Shown here: in pieces, positions 23,003 to 34,800 of the stretch
Layout: each line of letters begins with the position of its first letter
Numbering within the stretch: position 1 is the first letter of the stretch
From: Rotaria sordida
Lineage: Eukaryota > Rotifera > Eurotatoria > Philodinida > Philodinidae
Assembly (NCBI GenBank): GCA_905250125.1
Contig: CAJNOL010000004.1
Span: 248,001-312,000 of the forward strand
Direction: 5' to 3'
DNA length: 64,000 bases
Made by a program: the position numbers and the translations under genes
Notes under the pieces: model-generated
The model's database searches: none
Seen by the model: the letters and a program-made list of their open reading frames with translations, nothing else
What the model was told of the DNA's origin: nothing

Positions 23003-23105
23003 GAATATATAAGACCAGCTCAAGACTCAAACAGTAAGTAAAACACAAGAAAGATGAATGTAAGTTATCGAACATGCAAACTTAAAGCAGAATTATCTTT
23101 TCTTT

Positions 23106-23582
23106 ACTTTATATATAGTTAGATAAAGCGTGATGAGCTGATTAAGATCATGCAGGTTTTCAATTTCCTGGAATGAGTTTTTTTAGGAGAAATTTTTTAG
23201 TTTTTCCAGATAACCTGTTGTTTCTAGAAGACAGGTCATTTTTTGATAACCGATAAAATTTGCAAATTATTCAGTTTCGTTACATTTCGAAACTATTTGT
23301 GTTCAGATTTAGTGTAAGAGACTAAGTCTAAGAAAGTTATCTATAAATAACTTTCTCAGACTCAGTCTTTCATACTAAATCTCAAACAAACAGTTTCAAA
23401 ATGTAACAAAAATGAATAATTTGTAAATTTGTCGGTTATCAAAAAATAACCTATATCTTTCAAAAAAAAAACAGGTCGTCTGAAAATACTGAAAACTTTC
23501 TCCTAAAAAAATCATACCAAAAAATTGAAAACGTATATATTCTTGATCAACTCGTTATGCTTTATCTAACCATATATAAAGT
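23106..23582. mobile_element. Near-perfectly symmetrical foldback element
   Basis: About 238 bp on each side fold onto each other around 23343, where AAAGTTATCTATAAATAACTTT forms the loop. Landmarks are ACTTTATATAT..TTAGATAAAGC with GCTTTATCTAA..ATATATAAAGT at the ends and GATAACCGA with TCGGTTATC in mid-arm. It lies 104 bp from the previous foldback but is not the same sequence. No reading frame. Confidence 0.82.
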
Positions 23583-25040
23583 CATGAAAAAAAAATCTAG
23601 TTTAATTTTACATTTTTGACACCTTATATTTCAATTATATAATTGTGTTAATTCAAAAAAGAAAATCATATTTTGATATCTGTCGCCCATCGCAATTTGC
23701 ATTTTATGTTTGTTCATTTGAGTTATACAAAATTTTCCTTTTCTTAAACATGCATATATAGATATCAATTTTTTTAAAGTTTTTAAATAACTGTATATAT
23801 ATATATATATATATTAAGCCATCATTATAAATTTTATTAGCTTAGAAAAATAAGTAAAATAGAAACGAGAAGAAAAGTTTATCGATAACAGTAAAATGCA
23901 TGACAAAAAGGAAAGGAAGAGATTTTTCTAGATAATGCGGTCTAATGAAAATGCGTATTCTAATTTCATCAGCATATTCTGTTATTTACTGAATAGAGAG
24001 AAATAAAAGAGAGAAAACCTTAGAAAGCTGCATTATCCTATGTCATCAGATTACTTCAACCAAAAAAAAAAAGAAACGTCGTCGGTTGTGTTTGAGAAGT
24101 CTGTCATCACCAGCATTAGACGCGTACATAATAATAAATCTATGAATCGTCAATTATTTTAAATCAAAAGAAAAAAAAGTGTATTTAAAAATAATAAACA
24201 TAGTAGCATGTTCTACTTTTGATTTTGACACTTCATCAAAGTCATCATTCATTTTTAATTACTCTCCTATTGTACATGGTAAAAAAAAAATTTATGCTTT
24301 TTAGATTAAGTTAATTATATTATTAACAAAAGTTGTTTTATTATAAGAGAAAAAGCAATAGTAAGTCTTTAAAAACAACATGCTTTTGACTTTTAAACAA
24401 TCTTGTTAATCCGTCGTTGACATGGATTACATACCATAGCAACATATTTCATTAATTTTCAGACTTAACAAATATTTAAGCACGATCCGTTCATTTTTTT
24501 TTTTGTCACAACATAAAGACAAAAACGATTTTGTTTTAATCAGTTATAACATATGTAGAGAAGAATGTGTCCGCTAAACTCAGTTCAATGTCGCTTCCGT
24601 CATTGCTTCTTTCTTTCTGTATTTCTGCTCTAATGTAGTTAGTGAATAAATGATCTGATGATAATAATATGAATGAAAGAGACCGTAAAAAAGAAACGAG
24701 CGAGAATAAGAAGAAGAAAATTGGAAAATCAATCAAAGCAAAAAAAACAACTGAAGCACGTTGGTCTTTTTCTTTTCCCTCTATCCAATCAGTCATCCTT
24801 ATTCCTATGCTATAGTTTAGCATAACATTGCGTGTTCAAGTGATCCAACTCGTCAACTACAGTTATTTACGAAGATGATGAAGATGAATAGGATATATTC
24901 GTTTTTTCTTTTCATGTCTTCTCTCTCTCTCTCAATCTTCTTTTTTTTTCCTCTTGCCACTCCAAAGTTAATAATCAACATCTAAGATATCATCGCAGAA
25001 TTTTATTTTACGTACATCCATTCATTTCAGATGTGACAGA
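23583..25040. other. Intergenic, no gene seen
   Basis: About 1.45 kb of AT-rich sequence upstream of the amine-type GPCR, with a (TA)n tract at 23793-23815. An open frame of 95 codons on the minus strand (24536-24823) is composed of low-complexity residues and is probably chance. Confidence 0.5.
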
Positions 25041-25041
25041 G

Positions 25042-25048
25042 TATAAAA
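25042..25048 (+). promoter_or_regulatory. Candidate TATA box of the amine-type GPCR gene
   Basis: TATAAAA lies 86 bases before the start codon at 25134. A transcription start 25-30 bases downstream would fall in the (AT)n tract at 25060-25080, leaving a 5' UTR of about 60 bases. Position and match only. Confidence 0.4.
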
Positions 25049-25133
25049 GAAGTAGAGTAGATATATATATATATATATATCTATATATACAAACATACAT
25101 CAATATCAGTCTTATATATACTCTTCTTTGACT

Positions 25134-27283
25134 ATGGTATCAATTTCGTGGACAACAATAGAACTTGTATCTATTTGTTTTGGTATTATCTTGATTATAT
25201 TATTAACAATCGGTGGTAATCTTGTTGTACTCTTTGCTTTCTACAATGATCCGCACTTGTTAACACCATCAAATAATTTTCTTTTATCAATGGCTATTGC
25301 CGATCTTCTTGTGGGTCTTATTGCAATGCCATTTTATTCGTAAGTTAAAAAATAAAAAACAGAAAAATGAGAAAAACTTGAATTTGTTTTTCTTTTAAAA
25401 AAAGATATGCTCAAATAAAAGGTTTTTGGCCATTTGGACAATTTTTTTGTAAAATATGGTTAACAATTGATGATGTTGTAACAATGGCTAGTGTTTTATC
25501 AATTGTAGCTATAACTATAGAACGTTATTGGAGTATTAATCATAGTGTACATTATCGTCGTCATACAACAAAAACTCGTATAAGAATATTTTCTCTTCTT
25601 ATTTGGCTTATTCCATTATTAAATTTTGCACCTGGTATTTGGTTTCTTGAATCACATGAAGATATTCATACAACAAATACAACAAAAAAAAATCATTCAG
25701 AATGTATTGGTGCCTATCATTCACATACAATATATTTAATAATTGCTCAAATAAATTTTTTTGCATGGCCATTAGTTGTTATTATTATACTTAATGCTTT
25801 AATTGTTGTTAATCTTTATCGACGATCACATCGTTTTCAAACTTATAATAGTTTTTATGAACCACGAAACACTAATATATTAACAAAATCTAAAGAAGAA
25901 AATATTGATGAAAGACAACGACAAACAATTGAAAATGATGATCAAACAATATCAGTCGCTAATGAAAACAAATATTATATGTTACAAAAAACGAATTTAG
26001 AGGTAATTAAGTCATAAGAGCAGTTATTGACTGTTATATTACTAGATAAGTAAATGTATATTCAAGAAATATTTTCTCAAAGTCAATTTTTAATTAATAA
26101 TTTAAGATATATTTATTGAAATTCTAATAAATCTTATATTACGGATCATCTGATTCCCAGAGAGCGTTATTAATCAAGACTCTATTTCTTGTCATAGATG
26201 AACGTGATAAGAAGTTGTTTTTAATCTTTCTTAAAAAATAGATGTTATGTTGCCGTCTAATCTAGGATCAAGAAAAGCAATCAAAATCCAATTTCAAATT
26301 TTTTTTATTAATGATCGTACGAAGAAATGATGAATATTTATTTTATAATCAATTAATTATATTAGTATTCTAATTTTTTATTTTTATTCATCATTCATAG
26401 TTAATTTTGACATTCATATAATTTTTAATAAATTTAAATTTAAAGTCTATTTTATCTTTTTCAATTTATTATTAGAGACTGATATTCAATTTTGAAAGTG
26501 TTTGATATGAAAATGTTTTTTTTTTTCTTCTTTTCTTTCTTTTGATCAATACCTTTGAGGATTCTATATGTTTTCATTTATTTTGATATATAATAGGGTA
26601 ATCATGGTAATTATTATGGAAATATTCCACCAACTATCAAAGAAGTTGACGAGCCTATGATTGAACATGATATAGTTGAATGTTCACCATCACCACCAAT
26701 TCTACCATGTTCACCAATAGAAATAGATACAAAACAACCATCATCAAATATTTATACACGTTTTAAACATGTTTTTTTGCGTTCATCAATATCAATGGAC
26801 TCGACATTAAATGTTCGTCGTTCATCAAAATCGACTCAAACGTTTCATTTACCATTAAAATCAAATAGAGAAAAAAAAAATTCGCTATTTTCATGGCGTT
26901 ATAATTCATATAAATTATCAAGAAAAAATAAAAGCACGAATTCTGTTACTGGTGAACAACGTAATGTTCGACGTTTAAGACGAGATAAACGTGCAGCAAC
27001 ATCACTCCTTATACTTGTTCTTGTATTCATGATTTTTTTATTGCCTTATGTTGTTGTTGTTGTTGTTGGAAGTATTTTTTCATTAGACATTTTAACTGAT
27101 ACAAATAGTCAAGTATATTCAGCTGCTTTTTGGCTTCTATGGCTTAATTCAACTGTCAATCCAATTCTTTATCCATTTATTCAACCCAAATTTCGTGATG
27201 CATATAAAAAAATCTTTTTCAGATTAACAAGACGACGACGACGATTAGTTTCACTTATTGTCGACATACAACGAAAGAAATAA
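25134..27283 (+). CDS. Rhodopsin-class GPCR of biogenic-amine type
   Basis: Three exons (25134-25339, 25405-26002, 26597-27283) join in frame to 496 residues. Seven helices are visible with class A landmarks: GGN in helix 1, SMAIAD in helix 2, Cys3.25 seven residues before Asp3.32 (CKIWLTID), the amine-anchoring position, ERYW at the end of helix 3, Trp4.50, an ECL2 cysteine (SECIG), Pro5.50, and NSTVNPILYPF in helix 7. The third cytoplasmic loop is very long, about 230 residues, as in muscarinic and histamine receptors, and is interrupted by a 594-nt intron. Trp at 7.43 and the WLLWLNS pattern recall histamine H3-like receptors. The helix 6 toggle Trp6.48 is replaced by Leu (FLLPY), which is unusual. 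Plasma-membrane receptor for an amine is the best guess; the ligand cannot be named. Confidence 0.9.
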
Positions 27284-28325
27284 ATAATTTACTTTTATTA
27301 TATTTTTGTGTAAAATTTGTAACAATAAGACAAAAAAAACAAACAAATGAAATCATTTTAATTTTTGTATAATGTTTAGTTTAATTCAAATTTTTTATTT
27401 GATTATCTTGGTAATATTCAACTTAAATAAAGTAGATTTAGTTTGTTGTGTAAATATATAAAAATGTTTCATATTTTGTTTCTTTTTTTGTTTTACATAA
27501 AAATAAAATAATTAAAACAACAATATATATGATACGTAATAATGATTACTGAACGTTATCTTAATTACTATAGCAGTTCAGAATTTTAAGAACTGTCATA
27601 TTTCGCAGTAGTATATATGTTTATTTGCACTAACGACACTATGACAAAACAGAGAAGTAGCAAATAAAGGAATAATTCAGTTGATTCTCGAGATAAAGCA
27701 TTTGATGACAAGAGCAATATGTGGAGGAGGTGAATCGGAACGTCAAAGCATTTGCAAAAGACACGGATGTTGATCGACGAAACAGAATTGAATTAACGTT
27801 TGCACTCAATCACACTTGAAATTCATCTAAAAGCATATCGATAAGAAAGGAGTTCAACAAATAAAGATGAGTAGTTCTTTCAAACAAAAATTAGAATAAG
27901 AAATCTACTATATTCCCGAATTGATGACAAAGACTGTAAATAGTATATGCACTTCTTGCATTGATCATAATATATATATATATATAACAGATCAATTTAT
28001 TCAAAATCTACCAATGGTAATGATATTGATTCTATTTGAAAAATTTTTGCTTCATATAAATAGGATCTTCCAGAAAAATTCTTCAAACTGAATATTTTTA
28101 TTTCAATGAAAATACTTGCAAAAATAACAACGACAACACAATATGAATTCGCACCACATTTATTAATTACTAAACGAAAACGAAGACACACATACACACA
28201 AAAAAAAACAAAGAACTATTACATTAATCAGACTAATACACAAATTGGAATTTTTTCACAATGGATATTAGTTATAATGGAAAAATAATGAGAAGATAAA
28301 GATGATTGTCATTTTTTTAATTATT
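27284..28325. other. Convergent intergenic region
   Basis: About 1 kb between the GPCR stop and the stop of the next gene on the opposite strand. Contains AATAAA signals at 27426 and downstream, a (TA)n run at 27971-27986, and overlapping short frames on both strands near 28000-28290 that look like chance. Confidence 0.5.
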
Positions 28326-28758
28326 TTATTTAATTTGTTTAAGTTCGTCTGGTGGTGTTCTGCAACCCAATAAATAGCATACACCACTAATTATACCAAT
28401 AACAAGAAAGAAACCTAAAATATTTAACACAAAAATTTATATCTTTATTCATTGTTGTTTCTTTTTTTTTCTTTCGAATAACTTACCTGAAAGACAAAAT
28501 TGAATAACAGCCCAAACAGGAAAAAAACCATTTAGTAAACTATCTGGATCAGGTCGTCCAAAATGATCACGTGTTAATGCAATCATTTCATCTTTTGTTA
28601 AACCCGTATTTTTGATTTCAGCACAATAAACTAGAAAACCAAATGTAATATACAATTATATAAAAAGTAAAAACAACTCTCATTTCACACTAACCAGTTG
28701 TTACTACTATTACATAGATTATAAAAAGACCGAATAAAGTAGTAACCAACGAATTCAT
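28326..28758 (-). CDS. Small two-helix membrane or secreted-anchored protein
   Basis: Three exons (28758-28695, 28630-28487, 28414-28326) join in frame to 98 residues. An N-terminal hydrophobic segment (MNSLVTTLFGLFIIYVIVVTT) may be a signal peptide or helix. It is followed by a polar domain of about 40 residues with AEIKNTGLTKDEMIALTRDH and a GRPDPDSLLNGFFP turn, then a second helix (about residues 58-82, with FFLVIGIISGV) and a tail CRTPPDELKQIK. Introns are short (about 65-75 nt) with GTTAGT and GTAAGT donors. No family is recognised. In-frame splicing of three exons makes a real gene likely. Confidence 0.65.
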
Positions 28759-31591
28759 TGTATTATTAAATTATACAAAAAAACGTTCTACAACGAAAAA
28801 CAAAAAAAAGGAAAATCATCTATATAAATATTCATGCAAAATTCATAAACATTAAGAATAATAACAACATAGTAATAAGAAAAAAACACATTATTTCTTT
28901 ATTTTAATGATCATTATTTGCATTGACGACAAGCGCAATTCAGTCAAGCGAATAAACGAACGAAAAAAAGAAAAAAAAAAGCGAAGTTAAAAAACCTTAT
29001 ATAATATGTCGAGTGTAACTCATAGCGAAAAAAAAAGAAGAACCAAGACTACTTTTTTTTTCTTTATTAACAAGAGAACGAGTAGAAAAAATAACGATAA
29101 AACGAAAGATACGTGTGTGCATGTATTCCATGATATTAGTAAAGAAAAAAACACATATCTCTATAAAGCAAAGTATAACAATACTAAGCTCCATAGACAA
29201 ACTATATATGATTATGAAGAATAAGAAATATATGACTATTGAATAAGAAAATTCTTGTCAAGAATAATATCAAATAGAGAATTTAATGTTTGAATGTTCT
29301 ACAAATCTTCTACAATAAGGAAAACAATTATAATCCTAAATATACTATAAGATAGAAATTTAAAACAGAATGAATGAAGTCATCTTTTCAAGATGAATTG
29401 AATATTAATGCACCAATACAAATAACAGCTCAATTGAACAATGAAAGATATATAAATATATGTATATTGATATGAATAGGCAGATAAATGAAAGTGATGT
29501 CGCTCGAATGTGCCTATACAATTTGAAACAACACATTAGACTGATTCAATATTCTATGGATTATGAGTTTCTAAAGCAGCAACAAATAAGTGAACAATAA
29601 TAAAATTAGTTCATTGCACGAAATTACATTTTCATTACACTATAGAGGCTATGGTGAATTTTGATTAGTGGATTAACTGATTTTGATTTGAAACGGAAAT
29701 GAAATTATTTTATTTTTCTAGTGCGTTTAGGTTCTATGAATCTTTATATAAATCAGATTTTTTTTATTTGATTACCATTAAAGACTATCGATAAAATGGG
29801 TCCAGGAAAAGGGAGAGGGCGGGTCAGCCAAAAGCATACATTTCCAGACAGGGAGATGCGATGAGACAGACACATATGAATATCCCGACACTAATTGTGA
29901 TTTTTCTGTTATTTTTTTAAGCATTTTCAAGTTAAATTGATTTTCAGCAGCATTTCGAAAAGAAGAACTTTTCAGCATCATCTACGAATAAATTATGTAT
30001 ATCAGTCGTTTAATACAAAAAAAAAACAAAAGTATATTAGAACAACTAGGCTTTTTCTAAAAAAGTTCTGAAAGCAGGACAGGAGGAAGGGAAGGGTAAA
30101 AAAAAATTCGATTTTTATCTGTGTGTTCGTTAGGGATAGTTCCTTGATAAACTCTACGTAACAGCTTTTCATCGATGGAACTCTATGGAAATTGGTTAAA
30201 TGAATTTTTAGAGTTAACTGTAAGTAACAATTGAGTTTAATGAGATGACTCCATTAATACTTGCTGTTTGTAATGCAAAAAAATAGTTTAGCAATGAAGA
30301 GAAGAAAAATTTTTGACGATATCAATTAATAGATCTAACTTTTACTCTCGTGTCGCAGTCAATAAAATCATTAAGTAATATGTTTGAATTTATTTTCATG
30401 AAATTCATAAAGATAAAAAGACAAATCTTTCGCTTAGCTACAACATTTGTAGGTATCTATATTAAATACATTCTCGTGAACTTGTAAAATTCCAAAAGAC
30501 AATCCACTTATATAGCAATTGAAAAGTCGTAATAAAACAAAAAAATGAATTATACTTTTGAAAATCTGATAATTATTCAGCATTGTTTTATTTGTAAAAA
30601 CATTTTGTTAATCTAATTTACTTTCACATATTTCCAAGCTTTCGTTTGAATTCATATTCAATTGATTATATTCAACATGTGTTTTCCTACATTATCAAAT
30701 GATTATAGATAACTATTTGACGAACAGACTTAAATTATGAATTATTGCATCATATTTTACATCAAAATATGTATAAATTGTATGATTACTTATGCAATAA
30801 TGCATGAAGAGCATTTCTGAATATTGATTCTACATAACAGTTCATTTATTATTATTGATGATGAGTGATTTTAAATTCTTTTAGATCAAAACATTACTTA
30901 TCATCGAGAAGTTCTTGGTTGGATTTCAGTATTAAAAGATTATTATTAGAAAATCATTTCGAATATTACTCTGGTCTAATTGACTGATACTTCCGGAGAA
31001 ACTGAAGTATAAATTCTAAATTATTATTTTTTTGTCGTACAAAATAACATTATGCATGATTGATGGTAATAAGAAATCATTGATTTTTCATTGAATTAAT
31101 ATCTTCTTTAAAATAAGTTTGTTAAACTATTATAATTAATTTTAATCTAATCATCTATCTATTATCCTATATACCAACATAATATGTTTATCTAATATAA
31201 ATATATACAAAACAATATGTTATGGATACCGCAAAGCGATTTTCTTCGTTTTTTTTTAATCATATAATTCAAACACCGGACAATAAAAATAAAAGCAATT
31301 AAAATAGAACTAAAAAAGTATAAGTAGTGATAATTATTAACAATTCGTTGTTTATTAGTCGTCTTCATATTTATTAGTATTTCAATAAAATAAAATCCAA
31401 AAATATCCACCTAGAAGAAAAAAATAAAAAAATAAAAAAATTTAAATGAAACAAATATCAATAAATATGATTAATCAAGAAAACATTAAAACATAAACAA
31501 AGCTATCTATTATTACATTAATGCACGCATGTATATATTAATTACCGTTAATATACTAATATTCGATGGATAGGGATGAAGAAAGAATTAA
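28759..31591. other. 2.8-kb intergenic region, no gene seen
   Basis: Lies between the small membrane gene and the end of the coiled-coil gene. Mostly AT-rich. A less AT-rich patch at 29795-29870 (GGGAGAGGGCGGGTCAGCC) has no coding or structural explanation that I could find. Short frames were judged to be chance. Confidence 0.5.
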
Positions 31592-31657
31592 CTATTCATC
31601 TGGAGCATCAGGATCCATTTCATTATTCGATGCAGGTCTTGGTAATGGCGGTGGTCG
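31592..31657 (-). CDS. Alternative last exon of the coiled-coil gene (tentative)
   Basis: A 22-codon frame (RPPPLPRPASNNEMDPDAPD, then E and stop) is preceded by a good acceptor (GCTTTATAG). It starts in phase 0, and the 27-nt exon at 32739-32713 of the neighbouring gene ends in phase 0 (ENSESEIEE). Joining them would replace the Lys/Asn-rich tail of the main form with a proline-rich acidic tail. The exon at 32014-31829 has no donor before its stop, so the two ends would be mutually exclusive. Confidence 0.45.
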   Translation of the reverse strand, partial: RPPPLPRPASNNEMDPDAPDE

Positions 31658-31828
31658 CTATAAAGCAAAAATTAAAGCATTGGGAATGGTATTAGCTAAT
31701 GAATAGTCAAAAATAAAGAAATGTCAATGATGAATAAGGAAGGGAAGGGTAAGGTAGTGATTATTATCATAAACAGAATAACTACTCAAAATATTTCGAA
31801 TAGATTCATTTTTTAATTGTTGTTTTGT

Positions 31829-34800
31829 TTATTTATTTGTTTTTGTTTTGTTCTTTTGTATATGATGATGATTATTCCAAAATGTTGATAATGATTGAGA
31901 AGTATTGTTTGTTGTTATTGCTAAATTTCTTTTATCAGCATTTGTATTATAATATTCCAAACGAGCAAGAATATTTTCGTTCATTTCACGTAAAGTACGT
32001 ACTTCACAATATAACTACATACATACATACACAAAAATTAATTTAATATAACGTACTGATAAATGTAACTATGCACAATTATGAAAAAAGAAATCATTTA
32101 TAATCGTATCACGAATTGAACTTAGTATTATTTTCTTTTTTATTCTGATAATATTTGAAAAACAAATAGATAAATATATATTACGTTTACATAAGTTTTC
32201 TCAGATACATTTAATCTTAATACGACTATGTCTAGGATTAACATTATCCGTCCAACCTGGGATCCGTGCATATCCACATTAATAAAATAAACATAACACA
32301 TGAAGTTGCTACTAGTCTATTATAGAAGACTTGATTATAAAAAGAACAAACAGTCAAGCAGTTTGAACTATGTTTTTCTAGTCTTTTTTTTTCATGGCCT
32401 TATTATTCTCTATTTTCGAGACGCTTGAACTCATGTATCACTATTTACACATACTTTGAATTATTCTACATAAGAACAATTTTGAAGGATTGACTAATGT
32501 TATCAATTTACTATACTCTAACGAAGGAATCATCCGAGGTGATACCTCGCATTTGAGATGAAATCTCAGTCATTAATATTGTTCATTGTTTGTTTTTATA
32601 TTTTCTTTAACTTAATCTAGTGATTTGAGAAATATAGTGTAATATTGGAAATAGTGAAATAACTTATAACATGCATTAAGTGCATTAAAAAAATAGATAC
32701 ATGATTAAATACCTCCTCAATTTCAGATTCAGAATTTTCCTGTTGAGAGAAATATTCTATAAAAATTAAAATCAATTTTGACTGAATCTATACATACATA
32801 ATCAACATCTTGTTGTTTCACTGTTCTTGTAGGTGATGGAGCAGCTATAGAACGTTGCACATGTCCAAAATCTTTACGTAAACGTTCAATTTCATCTTTC
32901 CTATATGATAAAAATTCATAAATAGAAAAAAATATATATATTTGAATAATTCCTTTTTTTTTTTACGTTCGAAAATTTTCTTCTTGAGAAAATTTCATAC
33001 ATTCTTGTCGTATTGCGGATATTTTTTCATTTAGATTATAAATCTATATTAAAATTAATTTATAAGAAAAATAAAAAAAGAAATATTATTTTTTTTTATG
33101 TTATATTCTACTTCTTGTGGTAATGTATCTCGTAAATTCATTAGACGAGCCATTTTTTGATCAACTTCTCTTCGCCACATATCTTGATCAGCGTGTTTAT
33201 CACGTATTTGATTTGCTAATTGTTGGTCATTCTAAAAATATACTCTTCAATTTTGATTTAAATATAAATAAATAAAAACAAGCAGTTTGTTTTACATATG
33301 ACAATTAAAGCAATGACAAGAAAAAAAAATGAACAAACTTCAAAAACAATTCTACTATCTATATGAATATACGTGTTATTTTTAAATTATCAATTATACA
33401 AACGTTTTTTTTTTCTCAACTTACCTGAGTCATACGTTGATTAATTTGTTCTTCGAGCACATTTAAATCAACACGTACATTATTAATACGTTGTTCATGT
33501 TTAACAAGTGCCTGCGATAGATTTTCTTCATGTTGTTGCATACCTTTTTGTAGATCGTTACGAATCTGATACATATAGACAAATACATAACATACATGCA
33601 TAAGCAAAGCGAAAAATAAAAATGAAAGGGAAAAGAAGAAAGGAACATAGAGCAAAATGCATAAAGCATACTTTATCATTTAGATCACGTCGAACAGAGA
33701 CAACATCTTCAGTAGTCGGTAGTAAAGCAATACGAGCTGCTAAGTCACGAACCGTTTGTTCATCTTCTTTGATTTTATCTTCTGTTTGTCGAAGACGTGT
33801 ATCATTAGCTGTATGACGTGATGATAGATCAGCTAGATGATTTGTCAATGTTTGAATATTTCCATTAGATTCACGATGTGTATGTTCGATTGTATCAAGT
33901 CGACGATTTATATTAATAATTTCTGGTTTATTACTCTACAAAAATAAAGAAAAACAAATCGATAAATATTCTTAATATAATAACAAAATAATTTCATACT
34001 AAATCACGAAGTTCTGCTAGACGTGTATTAATATTACTGATTGATGATTGTATTGTACCAATTTGATAATTTGATTTTTCATCTGCTTTTGTTATCGTAT
34101 CAGCCAATTCTTTGTATTGTTGTTTGCTAAAATTAAAATTCTATCATGAAATATAGTTAATCTAATTTTATGTCTAATTAAATCTGAATAAAGTTCCACT
34201 TTCCATTTATATATAGACATACTGTTATAGGAATTTGAATTTTCTAAACGGAAATATAATTTTGATTCCTAGACGAATGTTTTCTAGGACATTCATATCA
34301 GCTATTATTATAAGAAATATTTAAAATAAAACAAACGTGCTTCTATATAGAATCATCTGAGATTTAGAATATAAGTGAAATAATTGACTAACCGTGATTT
34401 AATTTCTGCATCAAGAACTTTTTCAATTTTTCGTCGATTTTCATCAGTTTGTTGTTCAATTAAAGTAATACCATCATTTAATTTTCTTAATGATTCAGCA
34501 CTTTTTCTTGTTGTTTCCTAAATAATACAAAAAAAAAACAAAACATAATCAATATATATATTTATTATTTAGTTTTTGATTTTTTTTAAATAAAATTAAT
34601 AAATTAGTTTATGCACACGTGTGTGAGTAAATCAAAAATAAAAAAACAAACATATTATCAAATCCAAGATTATTTGTAAAACACAATAAAATACCCTAAT
34701 CTCATTATATATTCTGCCTTGTTCTTCATTCATAATACTTTTTAATGTTTCAATTTGTTGTTCAAAATCACTTTGCATAGATTGTAATTGTCGTTGACGT

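Noticed and set aside
24536..24823. 95-codon minus-strand frame upstream of the amine-type GPCR
   Set aside because: Low-complexity Phe/Ser/Leu translation of a purine-rich tract; it does not extend by splicing.
26003..26596. Stop codon at about 26016 as the end of the amine-type GPCR
   Set aside because: It would remove helices 6 and 7. A GTAATT donor at 26003 and an AG acceptor at 26596 restore the frame through NPILY.
29795..30110. Less AT-rich, G-rich patch considered as a transposon end or promoter
   Set aside because: No matching terminal repeat, target duplication or adjacent gene could be found.
33416..33848. Several overlapping minus-strand frames with hydrophobic stretches
   Set aside because: They are readings through an intron between two coiled-coil exons; the hydrophobic parts are intronic.
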